Assembly: GCA_963975155.1 (NCBI GenBank)
Contig: CAXBFG010000010.1
Location: forward strand, 1-64,000
Direction: 5' to 3'
DNA from: UBA5109 sp963975155
GTDB lineage: Bacteria > Pseudomonadota > Gammaproteobacteria > Pseudomonadales > Pseudohongiellaceae
DNA length: 64,000 nt
Made by a program: the position numbers and the translations under genes. The notes beneath the pieces were generated by a model. It searched no databases, was not told the DNA's origin, and worked only from the letters and a program-made list of their open reading frames with translations. Below are positions 53,246 to 62,500 of the stretch, one piece after another (within the stretch, counting starts at the first letter, position 1; each line of letters begins with the position of its first letter).

Positions 53246-53458
53246 ATGCGATATTCCCAGCTAACAAAGAACCTCGTTATCGAGCCTTCTCCGGTAAGAA
53301 TGGCCAGCAGGCCCGCTTCATCAGAGGCTTTGCAGGATCTGATCGATATTCTGAAACAGAATTATGTCAGTGACTGCCCACATTGTGCAGGAACCGGCAC
53401 TACTCTCCATAATCGCGCCTGTAAGCCCTGCATGGGGCAAGGCAAGTTAAAAGGCTGA
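53246..53458 (+). CDS. Small protein with two DnaJ-type CxxCxGxG motifs
   Basis: The 70-aa reading frame has AGGA just upstream of its ATG. The C-terminal half has CPHCAGTGT and CKPCMGQGK separated by ten residues, which is one complete zinc-binding pair as in the DnaJ cysteine-rich domain. The N-terminus (residues 1-40) is helical without a known domain. It may be a stand-alone zinc module that binds unfolded protein. It is convergent with the MobA-like gene. Confidence 0.65.
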   Translation: MRYSQLTKNLVIEPSPVRMASRPASSEALQDLIDILKQNYVSDCPHCAGTGTTLHNRACKPCMGQGKLKG

Positions 53459-53471
53459 ACCAGGCAAGTCA

Positions 53472-54059
53472 CTACTGACTATCTGTTGAAAGTTCTGCTT
53501 TGCTATCAATATCCCGGATGACCCCCTTGTCCGGACAATCAAGCCGATATACTTCCTTGGCGTGCTGCTCAAGCAGTTTACGAGCTCCCTGGTCACCATG
53601 CAGTTCAGCCAGTTCTTCAAAAAATTCTATCCGAAAGCCGACCGGGTTACCGGCTTTTCCCTGCCAGTATGGTCTGACTATCGGGTAGTCTTTTAAAGCA
53701 TTCCGTATTGAGAGGTAAGTCTCTGTCAGTATGTAGGGCATATCGCCGAGACCGATAAGCACTGCATTGCAGCTTTTCACCTGCTGCATTGCTGCTGCAA
53801 GTGAATGCCCCATGCCCAGCGCGGCATCCTCAGCAATGCAAATCGACCAGTCAGGTATATAGCGCCCGGCAAATTCTTCATCACCCGGATGTAAAACCAG
53901 CAGACGCTGGTGAAAATTATCAGGGATCTGCTGCAGTGTAGTATCAAGAAGCTTAAGACCAGTAGACAAAATGGCCTGCCTTTTATCGGCACAAAATCGC
54001 TTACTGTAACCTGCTGCCAGGATAATAATGCCTATTTTGTCGGTCACAGGCTCGCTCAT
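53472..54059 (-). CDS. MobA-like NTP transferase (MocA-type)
   Basis: A 195-aa nucleotidyltransferase. The N-terminus IGIIILAAGYSKRFCADKRQ is the NTP-binding loop (usually LAAGxSxRMGxxK; here FCADK replaces MGxxK), with the metal-binding GLGDMPYI near residue 105 and GNPVGFR. MocA enzymes make molybdopterin cytosine dinucleotide for xanthine-dehydrogenase-like enzymes. It lies 36 bp after xdhC on the same strand, which supports that role. Confidence 0.85.
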   Translation of the reverse strand: MSEPVTDKIGIIILAAGYSKRFCADKRQAILSTGLKLLDTTLQQIPDNFHQRLLVLHPGDEEFAGRYIPDWSICIAEDAALGMGHSLAAAMQQVKSCNAVLIGLGDMPYILTETYLSIRNALKDYPIVRPYWQGKAGNPVGFRIEFFEELAELHGDQGARKLLEQHAKEVYRLDCPDKGVIRDIDSKAELSTDSQ

Positions 54060-54095
54060 AAAATCTTAGTTGTGCTTATACAAGTAACTGTTAAT

Positions 54096-55049
54096 TTATA
54101 AACGGGATTTTGCCCGCAACTGGGTTAATTCAGCCAATATCGCGACGGCAATTTCAGGCGGGGTTTTACTGCCGATATTCAGGCCAACCGGGGCATGCAG
54201 TTTATTGATATGCTCAACAGGGATGTCCAATTGCAAGAGCCGCTCTCTGCGTTTCTCTGTAGTTCGAGCCGACCCCATGGCTCCAATATAAAAGGCATCA
54301 TGCTGTAAGACTTCCATCAGAGCCATGTCATCGATACGCGGGTCGTGGCAAAGCGCAACCACGACAGTATGCTGATCAATGCTTTTTTCGCGTAACCAGT
54401 CATCAGGCATGCGATTGGATAATTCAATATTCTGATTTGGAAAGTTTTCAATCAATTCGGGACGGGGGTCGCAAACAGCAACCTGGTAATCCAGACCCTG
54501 CGCCATTTCACTGAGATAGTATGCAACTTGCACTGCACCAATCAACAGGAGCTGGAATGCAGGGCCATAAGTATGAAACAGCGTATCTTGATTGATGCTC
54601 AGTGCTTTGAAATGTTCTGCATCCTGCAAATGTGCCTTACCGGTTTTCAAATCAGAAACACGTGTCATCAGCTTCCTGTCGGCCAGTGCTTGTGCAAGTT
54701 TCTGATAAAGTTGCGAATGGCTTGAGTCCAGAGGTTCAACAATGACTTCCAGTTGTCCGCCGCAAGGTAAGCCGAGCCTTAGTACGTCTTCGACTGCAAC
54801 GCCGTAAGTTATGCGCTCAGGTTTGTCATTGGCAAGCTCGCCCTTGAGAATGCTTTCGCGCAAATCGTCCTCAACACAGCCGCCTGATAGTGAGCCACAA
54901 TAATTTCCGTCTTCATTGCAGGCAAGCAGTGAGCCTATGGGACGTGGTGAGGAGCCAAAGGTTGATACGATTGTGCATAACCAGCACTGTTTCCCCGACT
55001 TTAGCCATGCACTTAACTGTACGATAACCTGTTGATCCATACTGTTCAT
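54096..55049 (-). CDS. XdhC/CoxI-family molybdenum-cofactor maturation protein
   Basis: The 317-aa protein has the N-terminal XdhC/CoxI domain with FGSSPRPIGSLLAC and LSGGCVEDDLRESIL, and a C-terminal Rossmann-like domain with VVVALCHDPRIDDMAL and GAMGSARTTEKRRERL. XdhC binds molybdenum cofactor, promotes its sulfuration and inserts it into xanthine dehydrogenase family enzymes. It is followed by the MocA-like gene. The target enzyme is not in this window. Confidence 0.9.
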   Translation of the reverse strand: MNSMDQQVIVQLSAWLKSGKQCWLCTIVSTFGSSPRPIGSLLACNEDGNYCGSLSGGCVEDDLRESILKGELANDKPERITYGVAVEDVLRLGLPCGGQLEVIVEPLDSSHSQLYQKLAQALADRKLMTRVSDLKTGKAHLQDAEHFKALSINQDTLFHTYGPAFQLLLIGAVQVAYYLSEMAQGLDYQVAVCDPRPELIENFPNQNIELSNRMPDDWLREKSIDQHTVVVALCHDPRIDDMALMEVLQHDAFYIGAMGSARTTEKRRERLLQLDIPVEHINKLHAPVGLNIGSKTPPEIAVAILAELTQLRAKSRL

Positions 55050-55222
55050 AATCTTACCCTGAACTTTTTACGCTTCACCTATAAGCGCAGTTTGTAATTT
55101 TCCCAGCTTTGCGTCAGTTGCACGCTTTCCAATACTGTCCCAAAGCTCAGTTGTTGGGGAGTATATCAAAGTAATTTGATATGCTTGCATACAGGCATTT
55201 CGCAAATTTTCGGTAATAAACT

Positions 55223-55990
55223 ATGAAATTCAGGCCATGTATTGATTTGCACCAGGGCAAGGTAGTACAGATAGTAGGCGGCTCCTTACAGGAAAGTAAT
55301 GATTCTGCTCTAGAAGTAAATTTCAGCAGTGAAGCATCAGTGGAAGAATTTGCCGGGCTCTACCAAAAAGATGGTTTGACGGGTGGCCATGTTGTGTCTC
55401 TGGGGTCGGGCAATCAGGAGGTCGCAAAAAGGGCACTTGGCGCCTTTCCAGGAGGTATGCAATATGGCGGAGGTGTAAACCCGGATAATGCAATGGAATA
55501 CCTGAATGCCGGAGCCAGCCACGTTATTGTTACTTCCTATGTATTTGCCGATGGTAAAATAGCCTTGCACAAACTGGAGCAATTACTGGATATCACCGGC
55601 AAGGACAAGCTGGTGCTGGATTTAAGTTGTCGACTGCGTGATGGTCATTTCTATGTAGTGACAGACCGCTGGCAGACCTTTACAGAAGAGAAAATCGCTC
55701 CAGCTTTATTGGAAAAGCTGTCAGTGTATTGTGCTGAATTTCTGGTACACGGCGTCGATGTTGAAGGCAAGCAGCAAGGTATAGAAGAAGATCTGATCAG
55801 CCTGCTGGGTATGTATTCACCTTTACCTGTGACTTATGCCGGCGGGGTAAAAAATCTGAGTGACCTGGATCTGGTCCAATCATTGGGGCAGGACAGGGTA
55901 GATTTGACCATTGGTAGTGCACTGGATATTTTTGGTGGCAAGGTACCCTATGCTGCCGTGATCGACTGGCTAAAAAATAATACTGCGTGA
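55223..55990 (+). CDS. hisA: Eukaryotic-type HisA (ProFAR isomerase, HIS6-like)
   Basis: This 255-aa TIM-barrel protein matches the fungal/plant HIS6 form of phosphoribosylformimino-5-aminoimidazole carboxamide ribotide isomerase more than bacterial HisA. Shared with yeast HIS6 as I remember it: CIDLHQGKVVQIVGG at the start (catalytic-type Asp8), GGHVVSLG, QYGGGVN, VIVTSYVF, DKLVLDLSCR, WQTFTE, EFLVHGVDVEG and VDLTIGSALDIFGG. It would catalyse the fourth step of histidine synthesis. No other his gene is nearby. Whether it is the only HisA in the genome cannot be told here. Confidence 0.88.
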   Translation: MKFRPCIDLHQGKVVQIVGGSLQESNDSALEVNFSSEASVEEFAGLYQKDGLTGGHVVSLGSGNQEVAKRALGAFPGGMQYGGGVNPDNAMEYLNAGASHVIVTSYVFADGKIALHKLEQLLDITGKDKLVLDLSCRLRDGHFYVVTDRWQTFTEEKIAPALLEKLSVYCAEFLVHGVDVEGKQQGIEEDLISLLGMYSPLPVTYAGGVKNLSDLDLVQSLGQDRVDLTIGSALDIFGGKVPYAAVIDWLKNNTA

Positions 55991-56029
55991 ATAATCTTTT
56001 GCTGTTTGGTTTAGCCGAGGCGTAGACAG

Positions 56030-56122
56030 GTGTGGGGGGCTGTATCCGGGCGAGGAGCGTTTAGCGAGCGAGTCAGATACAGATTCTCACACTATGCTGG
56101 TTATTTTGGGCAGCCCCTACAC
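56030..56122. repeat. Inverted-repeat structure between convergent hisA and the glutamate-synthase-like gene
   Basis: GTGTGGGGGGCTGTATC (56030-56046) can pair with GATACAGATTCTCACAC (56076-56092) or, through its first part, with CAGCCCCTACAC (56111-56122), so two alternative stems share one arm. The loop holds a GC-rich segment with GCGAG repeats (CGAGGAGCG, GCGAGCGAG). No T-run follows. It fills most of the 170-bp convergent gap. Confidence 0.55.
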
Positions 56123-56160
56123 AGTCCGGAGCCTGAGCGCTTAAAAATAATATTGACTAG

Positions 56161-57663
56161 TCAGGCTTTGCGCTGGTAAAGATCTTCCAGACTGATACTT
56201 TTATTGCTTTGAATAATCAGGCGGGCATGTTTGCGATTTAGCAGGCCAGGATTGCTGACTCCACATGAGTTGGCAATGGTATATAACTCCTTGATCATGT
56301 TTTCCTGATAATGCGCTACTCTGATGTATTTCTCATTGACAACCAGGCCACGCTGCAAATGCGGGTCATGTGTTGTTATGCCGGTTGGACAGGTATTTTT
56401 ATTACATTGCATAGCCTGGATGCATCCCAGTGAAAACATAAAGCCACGCGCACTTACGACGCAATCTGCTCCGGCACATAAAGCCCAGGCTACATCGGCC
56501 GGGTTAATCAATTTTCCGGAGGCAATAACTTTTATGCGCTTGCGTAAGCCATACTCATTGAGCTTATCAACAAGCAAGGGCAGGGTTTCCTGAATATCCA
56601 GGCCCATATCATCAATCAGTGTGAGCGGTGCTGCTCCGGTGCCGCCATCGCCACTGTCGATGGTAATAAAATCCGGGGCACATTCTTCTCCGCGTTGTCT
56701 GATGCTGGAAAATAATTCATCTAGCCAGGCGCCGTCACCAATAACAGTTTTGAATCCGACGGGTTTGCCGGTGATGCTACGGAAAAGAGCGATTTTATTG
56801 AGTAGTTCATCATCATTTTTAACATCCAGATGTCGGTTTGGACTATTGGACGTTTCACCAACCGGGATCATTCTTATTCTGGCAATTTCTTCCGTGACTT
56901 TGGCTGCAGGAAGAATTCCGCCTTTACCCGGTTTTGCACCCTGACTTAATTTTATTTCAATCATTTTCACAGCGTCGTTGGCGGCAACCTTACGCAGGGT
57001 TTCTTCGCTAAAATGACCATCGCTGCCACGCACACCGTAGTTTGCAGTGCCAATTTGAAAAACTATGTCGCAAGCGCCTTCAAGGTGCCATTCGCTAAGA
57101 CCGCCTTCACCGGTGTTCATCCAGCACCCGGTTAATGCAGCGCCTCTGGAAAGCGCCAGAACCGCGGGTTTGGAAATGGCGCCATAACTCATACCGGAAA
57201 TATTAAATAATGAACTGGTAGAGTAGGGTTTTTCACAATACGGACCAAAAGTGATGGCTTCAACCGGTGTTTTTTCTTCGCTAAGCACGGGGTAGGGTGC
57301 ATTGATAAAAAGAATATTGCCTGGTTTGGCTATGTCATAAGTAGAGCCAAAGGCCTGGGCATTTTCCAAATTTTTAGCAGCACGATATACCCATGATCGT
57401 TGTGCCCGATTGAAAGGCATTTCCTCGCGGTCCATAGAGAAAAAATACTGACGAAAAAATTCGCCTAAGCGTTCGAATAAATATCGAAAACGCCCGAGTA
57501 AAGGATAATTTCGACGTATTGCATGTTTGGTCTGAAAGACGTCAATGATGTACAGCACAATAGCGGTTAACAGAAGCAAACCAACAAAGAAAACGAAAGC
57601 ATTTGCCAGCACGGAAGACAGGGGTGTCAGAAAGCGATTTATAAATGCAAAAATACTATCCAC
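56161..57663 (-). CDS. Membrane-anchored FMN-binding glutamate-synthase-like protein
   Basis: The 500-aa protein starts with two membrane segments (residues about 15-42), then the FMN/TIM-barrel domain of the GltB large subunit: NISGMSYGAISKPAVLALS, GTANYGVRG, IEIKLSQGAKPGKGG, DSGDGGTGAAP and GADCVVSARGFMFSLGC. The Cys cluster CIQAMQCNKNTCPTG would ligate a 3Fe-4S centre. It lacks the glutaminase and C-terminal domains of GOGAT, so it is the short FMN_bind_2-type form whose substrate is unknown. It is convergent with hisA. Confidence 0.88.
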   Translation of the reverse strand: MDSIFAFINRFLTPLSSVLANAFVFFVGLLLLTAIVLYIIDVFQTKHAIRRNYPLLGRFRYLFERLGEFFRQYFFSMDREEMPFNRAQRSWVYRAAKNLENAQAFGSTYDIAKPGNILFINAPYPVLSEEKTPVEAITFGPYCEKPYSTSSLFNISGMSYGAISKPAVLALSRGAALTGCWMNTGEGGLSEWHLEGACDIVFQIGTANYGVRGSDGHFSEETLRKVAANDAVKMIEIKLSQGAKPGKGGILPAAKVTEEIARIRMIPVGETSNSPNRHLDVKNDDELLNKIALFRSITGKPVGFKTVIGDGAWLDELFSSIRQRGEECAPDFITIDSGDGGTGAAPLTLIDDMGLDIQETLPLLVDKLNEYGLRKRIKVIASGKLINPADVAWALCAGADCVVSARGFMFSLGCIQAMQCNKNTCPTGITTHDPHLQRGLVVNEKYIRVAHYQENMIKELYTIANSCGVSNPGLLNRKHARLIIQSNKSISLEDLYQRKA

Positions 57664-57866
57664 GGCAAGACCTTATTTGTTCCTGAAAGTATGAATGATA
57701 CGCACAGCAGAAGAGGACAGCCAGTTTCTTATCCTGGATAGACCTCAAATCAATGTTCAGCCGGCATTCATGGTACTTATGTTCTACTTTATCTTTGCTG
57801 AAGCAGGTATGCGACACTCAGACTTTAGGACATAATGAGAAATTTGGCAGTATTGTGGTCCAAGTA

Positions 57867-58466
57867 ATGATGGAATTGGTTTTGGCATCAGCATCGCCGC
57901 GTCGACAGGCTTTACTCAGGGAAATCGGCATTGGGTTCATCACCATGCCACAGGATATAGATGAAAGCCCATTACCGGATGAGTTACCTGAAACACTGGT
58001 GAAGCGTTTGGCGCTGAATAAAGCCAGGGCTGCTCTGGGCAACTTAAGCGAAGCGGATCACAGACTGGTACTGGGCTCCGATACTATAGTGGTCTGTGAT
58101 CAAGCGGTTCTAGGCAAGCCGGAAAATAAGGCACAGGGCCTTGCCATGCTAAGATTATTGGCAAATCGAAAGCATCAGGTAATGACAGCCGTTGCCCTGA
58201 TGAACCATGAGCAGGAAGCCCTGACAATGTCGCTCACAGAGGTAACATTCAAGCCATTAAGTGAAAGTGAAATACAAGCTTACTGGGATAGCGGAGAACC
58301 AGCAGATAAAGCGGGGGCCTATGCTGTGCAGGGTCTGGGAGCAATGTTTGTCAGTGAAATTCATGGCAGTTATAGCTGCGTGGTCGGATTGCCGATTTAT
58401 GAAACGGTGCAACTGCTGGCTGATTTCGGTATGGATAGCAGGGCGATTTTAAATAATCTGAGATGA
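57867..58466 (+). CDS. maf: Maf-family nucleoside-triphosphate pyrophosphatase
   Basis: The 199-aa protein starts MMELVLASASPRRQALLREIG, the Maf signature, and holds LGSDTIVVCDQAVLGKPENKA and GAYAVQGLGAMFV. Maf proteins of this subgroup (YhdE type) hydrolyse dTTP, UTP and modified NTPs. ATG 57867 or 57870 is chosen because the family begins there; a longer frame upstream is not conserved in character. It overlaps yhdP by 4 bp. In most gammaproteobacteria rng lies between maf and yhdP, but not here. Confidence 0.93.
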   Translation: MMELVLASASPRRQALLREIGIGFITMPQDIDESPLPDELPETLVKRLALNKARAALGNLSEADHRLVLGSDTIVVCDQAVLGKPENKAQGLAMLRLLANRKHQVMTAVALMNHEQEALTMSLTEVTFKPLSESEIQAYWDSGEPADKAGAYAVQGLGAMFVSEIHGSYSCVVGLPIYETVQLLADFGMDSRAILNNLR

Positions 58467-61400
58467 ATGAGTCTGAAGATAAACAACAAGCGGATAAACC
58501 GGAAACAGCGTTTCTGGAGAATATTGCCGGCGCGGGCAAAGTCCTGAGAAGAAGCTGGTTTAGCTATTTGCGTGCACACGCCAATACAGCCGTATTGATA
58601 TTACTCGTATTGCTTGCATCCTATATCAGTGTTGGACGTTTGCTAATGCCTCTCGCGTCTACACAAAAAGACTGGCTGGAAAATGAACTGATCAAGAGCC
58701 TGGGACTGGAAATAACCGTAGGCAGTCTTCAGGGTTCCTGGTTTCGATTTAGCCCTATTATTAGTTTGCATGATGTGGAAATCATACAAGAGCAGAACTC
58801 TGACATTATGCATAGTCTTAAAGAGTTGAATATTGCTCTGGATGTTCCGCAAAGTTTACTTAAACGCCAACTGATCATTAATCGTGTTGTTATTGATGAG
58901 ATGTCGCTCTTATTGCTCGAAAATGAGAGTGGTGACTGGAGCTTATCAGGGTTTAGCGCGAGCGAAAACGACAACACTGAACAGTTACTGGATATTTTAT
59001 TTAATGTAGAACGTCTGCAGATCGCAGAGGCCAAATTATTATTACGCCGCTATGATAGCGCTGACATAGAACTTAATAATATCTATCTGGATATCCAGAA
59101 TAATCCTCAGAACCATCAGGCACAGCTTCAGTTTCGCATAAATGACCAGAGCAGCCCGGTTCAGATGGCACTTAGACTCGACGGCAATCCTTTGGGTATA
59201 TATTCTGCCAACGCTTTTCTGGATATCAATAACCTTGATTTGTTACCTCTAATTGACGATGCCTATAACCAGCAAATGTCTCTAACAGCTTTTAATGGTT
59301 CGGCCCAGCTTTGGCTTGATTTTGACAACCAAAGTGTCAAGCAGGCTCAGGCCACTCTGGCAAATCTGAATCTAAGCGCAGATTTTCTACAATCCGGTCA
59401 GTCCATAGCAATTACCAGTGGCAGTGCCGATATAACAGCTATTCAACCCATCGACAAAGACTGGTCATTCTGGGCGCAGAATCTACAGTTTGATTTTTTT
59501 AATCGGCCCTGGGAATCAGGTGACTTTTTTATTGAACTCAATTTACAAAATGAAAGTCCTGCTTTGGATGTGAAAGGCGAATCTGTGAATCTGGCCATTT
59601 TTACAGACATGCTAGAGGCGCTGAATTTAACTGAGCAGACACGACAAGTGCTGAGCGATCTGGATCCAAGGGGGAATTTACGAAACCTGCACCTGCAAAC
59701 CGATTTTTCTGGTTTGTATCCCGGCGCTTTTGATTTAGCTGCCAACCTGGAAGATGTTGCAGTTGATGCATGGGCGCAGGCTCCATCTGGCAGTGGCATT
59801 TTTGGTTATGTAGAAGCCAATCAGAATTCAGGTTTTGTTGATGTGAATTCAGAAGATTTTACTATTCATTTACCCAGAATTTTCCAGGAAAGTTGGCACT
59901 ATGACGCTATTAATGGTCGAGTGCATTGGGCTGTCGATAATGGCTCTGTACGGGTCTACAGTGACACTATTGATGCGCGCAATGATGCAATACATGGCCG
60001 CGTAAAGTTCGAAATTAATAACCAGCAAGATGCTGAGGAGGCGTGGGACTCGAATTTAAACCTGCTGGTAGGCGTACTTGATTTTGATGCCAGTTATAAA
60101 TCCCGCTATTTGCCAACCTTAAATAATATACGCGGCACTATGGACTATCTGGATAAGGCGGTAATTTCAGGAAACATAAGCAACAGTGGATTTATTTTCC
60201 GTGGCAAGACATCCAATGTGCTGGATGTGAATCAACAAACTGTGCAGACCTTTTATCAGGTCGAAAATGCCGGTTTGCGCTTTCTGGATGAATGGCCGAT
60301 GCTGGAAAATCTGTCAGGCTTTGTGAAGGTCAATAACAACCATGTCGATATAAGTACTCAGCAGGCGGAAATTTCTGATATTGAACTCGACGCGGCGACT
60401 GCGCAAATCAGACCATTACCTGATAATGCCGGATCCTGGTTATCTGTTAGTACCAGCGCCACTACAGCCGGCAACATAGGCCTGAATTTTCTGCGGGAGT
60501 CTCCAGTCAATGCAAGAGTTGGATCCTATCTGGATAGCTGGGATCTGCAAGGAGAGGTCGGTCTGGAAGTCAGGCTGGGGATTGCACTCAATAATACTGA
60601 ACTTGAAAATGATATACAGGTGCTTGCGATTCCCAAAGGTGGCTCACTCTATATTCCTGAATATGATTTGCGATTTAATGGGCTGCGGGGGCCAATAAAT
60701 TTTTCAGTCGCTGATGGATTACAGGCAACAGGTCTTAGTGCCAATCTGTTTGATTTCCCGGTTGCTGCAAGGATTACAAGCAATGATAAGGGAGTCGTCA
60801 TAACAGGCAATGGCAGGGTTTCCAATACAGCCCTGCAAGATTGGTCCCTGCAACCGGAATTTGTTAAAAATTTGCTGCAGTTCAGTGAAGGAGCCTTGGC
60901 ATACAGGGCAGACTTGACTATATACAATCAGGAACAGGCTGATGGAACACTAAGCTCATTGAGTTTATCCAGTGATCTGCTCGGCCTGGCTTTCGATTTA
61001 CCGCAACCCTTTGATAAAGGTATCGATGAATCGGCTTCACTAGATCTTGATATGAATTTCAGCGCAGGACTGGAACACATCACCGTAAATTTTCGTGATC
61101 AGCTAAATGCCGATTTAATCATTGAGGCCAGTGAACTCTATGGTGGAGAAATTAATTTTGGTGCACGCAATCAGGATTTCAGCATCCGCCGTTTGAACAG
61201 TGAAACAGGGCTGCTGATCAGTGGCGAAATCAGCGATTTTAATTTACAGGAATGGCAGGAAGTATCTCAGGCCTTTAGCGCCGAGGAAGGTGAATCGGCT
61301 GCCGAGCTGGTTCGTTTAGTGGATGTCCGTATCGGAAATCTGGTGGTTTTTGGTGTTGACCTTCCAGCGATCAATACCGTGCTCCGCAGACAAGGCCCAG

Positions 61401-62500
61401 CCTGGGCTCTGTATCTGGATAACGAACAGATACAGGGAGATATGCTCTTCCCGGATGCTGCAAACGAAGCACTGGACGTACAGCTGAGCTATTTAAGAAT
61501 TCCGGCAGATGAAGAAGAAGTGGATGTTACAGACCCTGAAGTTGAGACGCTTACAGGTTCCATTGAAATAAGGTCAGAGGAAGAAGTCGACGTGCTGGCT
61601 GATATCAATCCGGCAGATCTGCCTGCCATGAATTTCCATACCGATGAATTCAGTTTGGGCGCGGGCAACATGGGGGCCTGGGATTTCCAGTTGCGCAGTA
61701 ATAATAATGGTGCCCTGATCAGCAATCTGACCATGCGTACCGCTGGCGCTTCGATCACTGATCTGTCCGGAGAAACCGGTGCGACAATTGACTGGCAATT
61801 TAACAATGGTGCTCACAGAAGCAGCTTTTCAGGATTATTTAGCGCCGGAAATCTGGCCGAGGTATTGCCGAGTTTTGGTTATGCTGCAGTAGTACAAAGT
61901 GAATCAGCCCGTTTTGTCAGTGAGCTCGATTGGTCGGGATCGCCGGCGGCCTTTGCGCTTAAAAAGGTAAACGGGCAGGTGGATTTACAAATGCGTAATG
62001 GCCGGTTTATCGATATAGAATCAGGATCGGCACGTCTGTTCGGTGCTTTTAATTTTGATGCCCTGGTAAGGCGAATGCAGCTGGACTTCTCTGACCTCTA
62101 TGAACGCGGTCTGGCCTATGACACCATCAGCGGCGTACTCGACTTTAGCCAGGGCACGGTCAACACCCAGGATAATTTTCTGATCAGAGGGCCTTCCAGT
62201 ACAATAAATGTCAATGGTTCGCTGGATCTGGTGAATGAAACCATTGCGGCTGATGTCCTTGTAAATCTGCCTTTAGGCCAAAATGTATCCATGGTGGCGG
62301 GTATACTCGGCGCCTGGCCCATTGCCATTACGACATATGTAGCGAGTATTATTTTCCGGGATCAACTGCAGAACTTTACGACTGTCCTGTATCGTCTCGA
62401 AGGGCCCTGGGATGATCCGCAGGCCGGTTTTGAATCTGATAATGAGGCTGTAGAAGAAGCCATGGAAGAAATAGGAGTATTAAACGCCGATGCTGGATAA
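58463..62500 (+). CDS. yhdP: YhdP family AsmA-like phospholipid transport protein
   Basis: This 1345-aa protein has one N-terminal membrane helix (residues about 35-57, VLILLVLLASYISVG) and a very long periplasmic part of repeating beta segments, an RBG/AsmA-like groove that carries phospholipids from inner to outer membrane. The C-terminal region (LIRGPSSTINVNGSLDLVNETI..., GILGAWPIAITTYVASIIFRDQL) is the hallmark of YhdP. Length fits E. coli YhdP (about 1270 aa). It overlaps maf by 4 bp and the DUF445 gene by 11 bp. Confidence 0.93.
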   Translation: MNESEDKQQADKPETAFLENIAGAGKVLRRSWFSYLRAHANTAVLILLVLLASYISVGRLLMPLASTQKDWLENELIKSLGLEITVGSLQGSWFRFSPIISLHDVEIIQEQNSDIMHSLKELNIALDVPQSLLKRQLIINRVVIDEMSLLLLENESGDWSLSGFSASENDNTEQLLDILFNVERLQIAEAKLLLRRYDSADIELNNIYLDIQNNPQNHQAQLQFRINDQSSPVQMALRLDGNPLGIYSANAFLDINNLDLLPLIDDAYNQQMSLTAFNGSAQLWLDFDNQSVKQAQATLANLNLSADFLQSGQSIAITSGSADITAIQPIDKDWSFWAQNLQFDFFNRPWESGDFFIELNLQNESPALDVKGESVNLAIFTDMLEALNLTEQTRQVLSDLDPRGNLRNLHLQTDFSGLYPGAFDLAANLEDVAVDAWAQAPSGSGIFGYVEANQNSGFVDVNSEDFTIHLPRIFQESWHYDAINGRVHWAVDNGSVRVYSDTIDARNDAIHGRVKFEINNQQDAEEAWDSNLNLLVGVLDFDASYKSRYLPTLNNIRGTMDYLDKAVISGNISNSGFIFRGKTSNVLDVNQQTVQTFYQVENAGLRFLDEWPMLENLSGFVKVNNNHVDISTQQAEISDIELDAATAQIRPLPDNAGSWLSVSTSATTAGNIGLNFLRESPVNARVGSYLDSWDLQGEVGLEVRLGIALNNTELENDIQVLAIPKGGSLYIPEYDLRFNGLRGPINFSVADGLQATGLSANLFDFPVAARITSNDKGVVITGNGRVSNTALQDWSLQPEFVKNLLQFSEGALAYRADLTIYNQEQADGTLSSLSLSSDLLGLAFDLPQPFDKGIDESASLDLDMNFSAGLEHITVNFRDQLNADLIIEASELYGGEINFGARNQDFSIRRLNSETGLLISGEISDFNLQEWQEVSQAFSAEEGESAAELVRLVDVRIGNLVVFGVDLPAINTVLRRQGPAWALYLDNEQIQGDMLFPDAANEALDVQLSYLRIPADEEEVDVTDPEVETLTGSIEIRSEEEVDVLADINPADLPAMNFHTDEFSLGAGNMGAWDFQLRSNNNGALISNLTMRTAGASITDLSGETGATIDWQFNNGAHRSSFSGLFSAGNLAEVLPSFGYAAVVQSESARFVSELDWSGSPAAFALKKVNGQVDLQMRNGRFIDIESGSARLFGAFNFDALVRRMQLDFSDLYERGLAYDTISGVLDFSQGTVNTQDNFLIRGPSSTINVNGSLDLVNETIAADVLVNLPLGQNVSMVAGILGAWPIAITTYVASIIFRDQLQNFTTVLYRLEGPWDDPQAGFESDNEAVEEAMEEIGVLNADAG

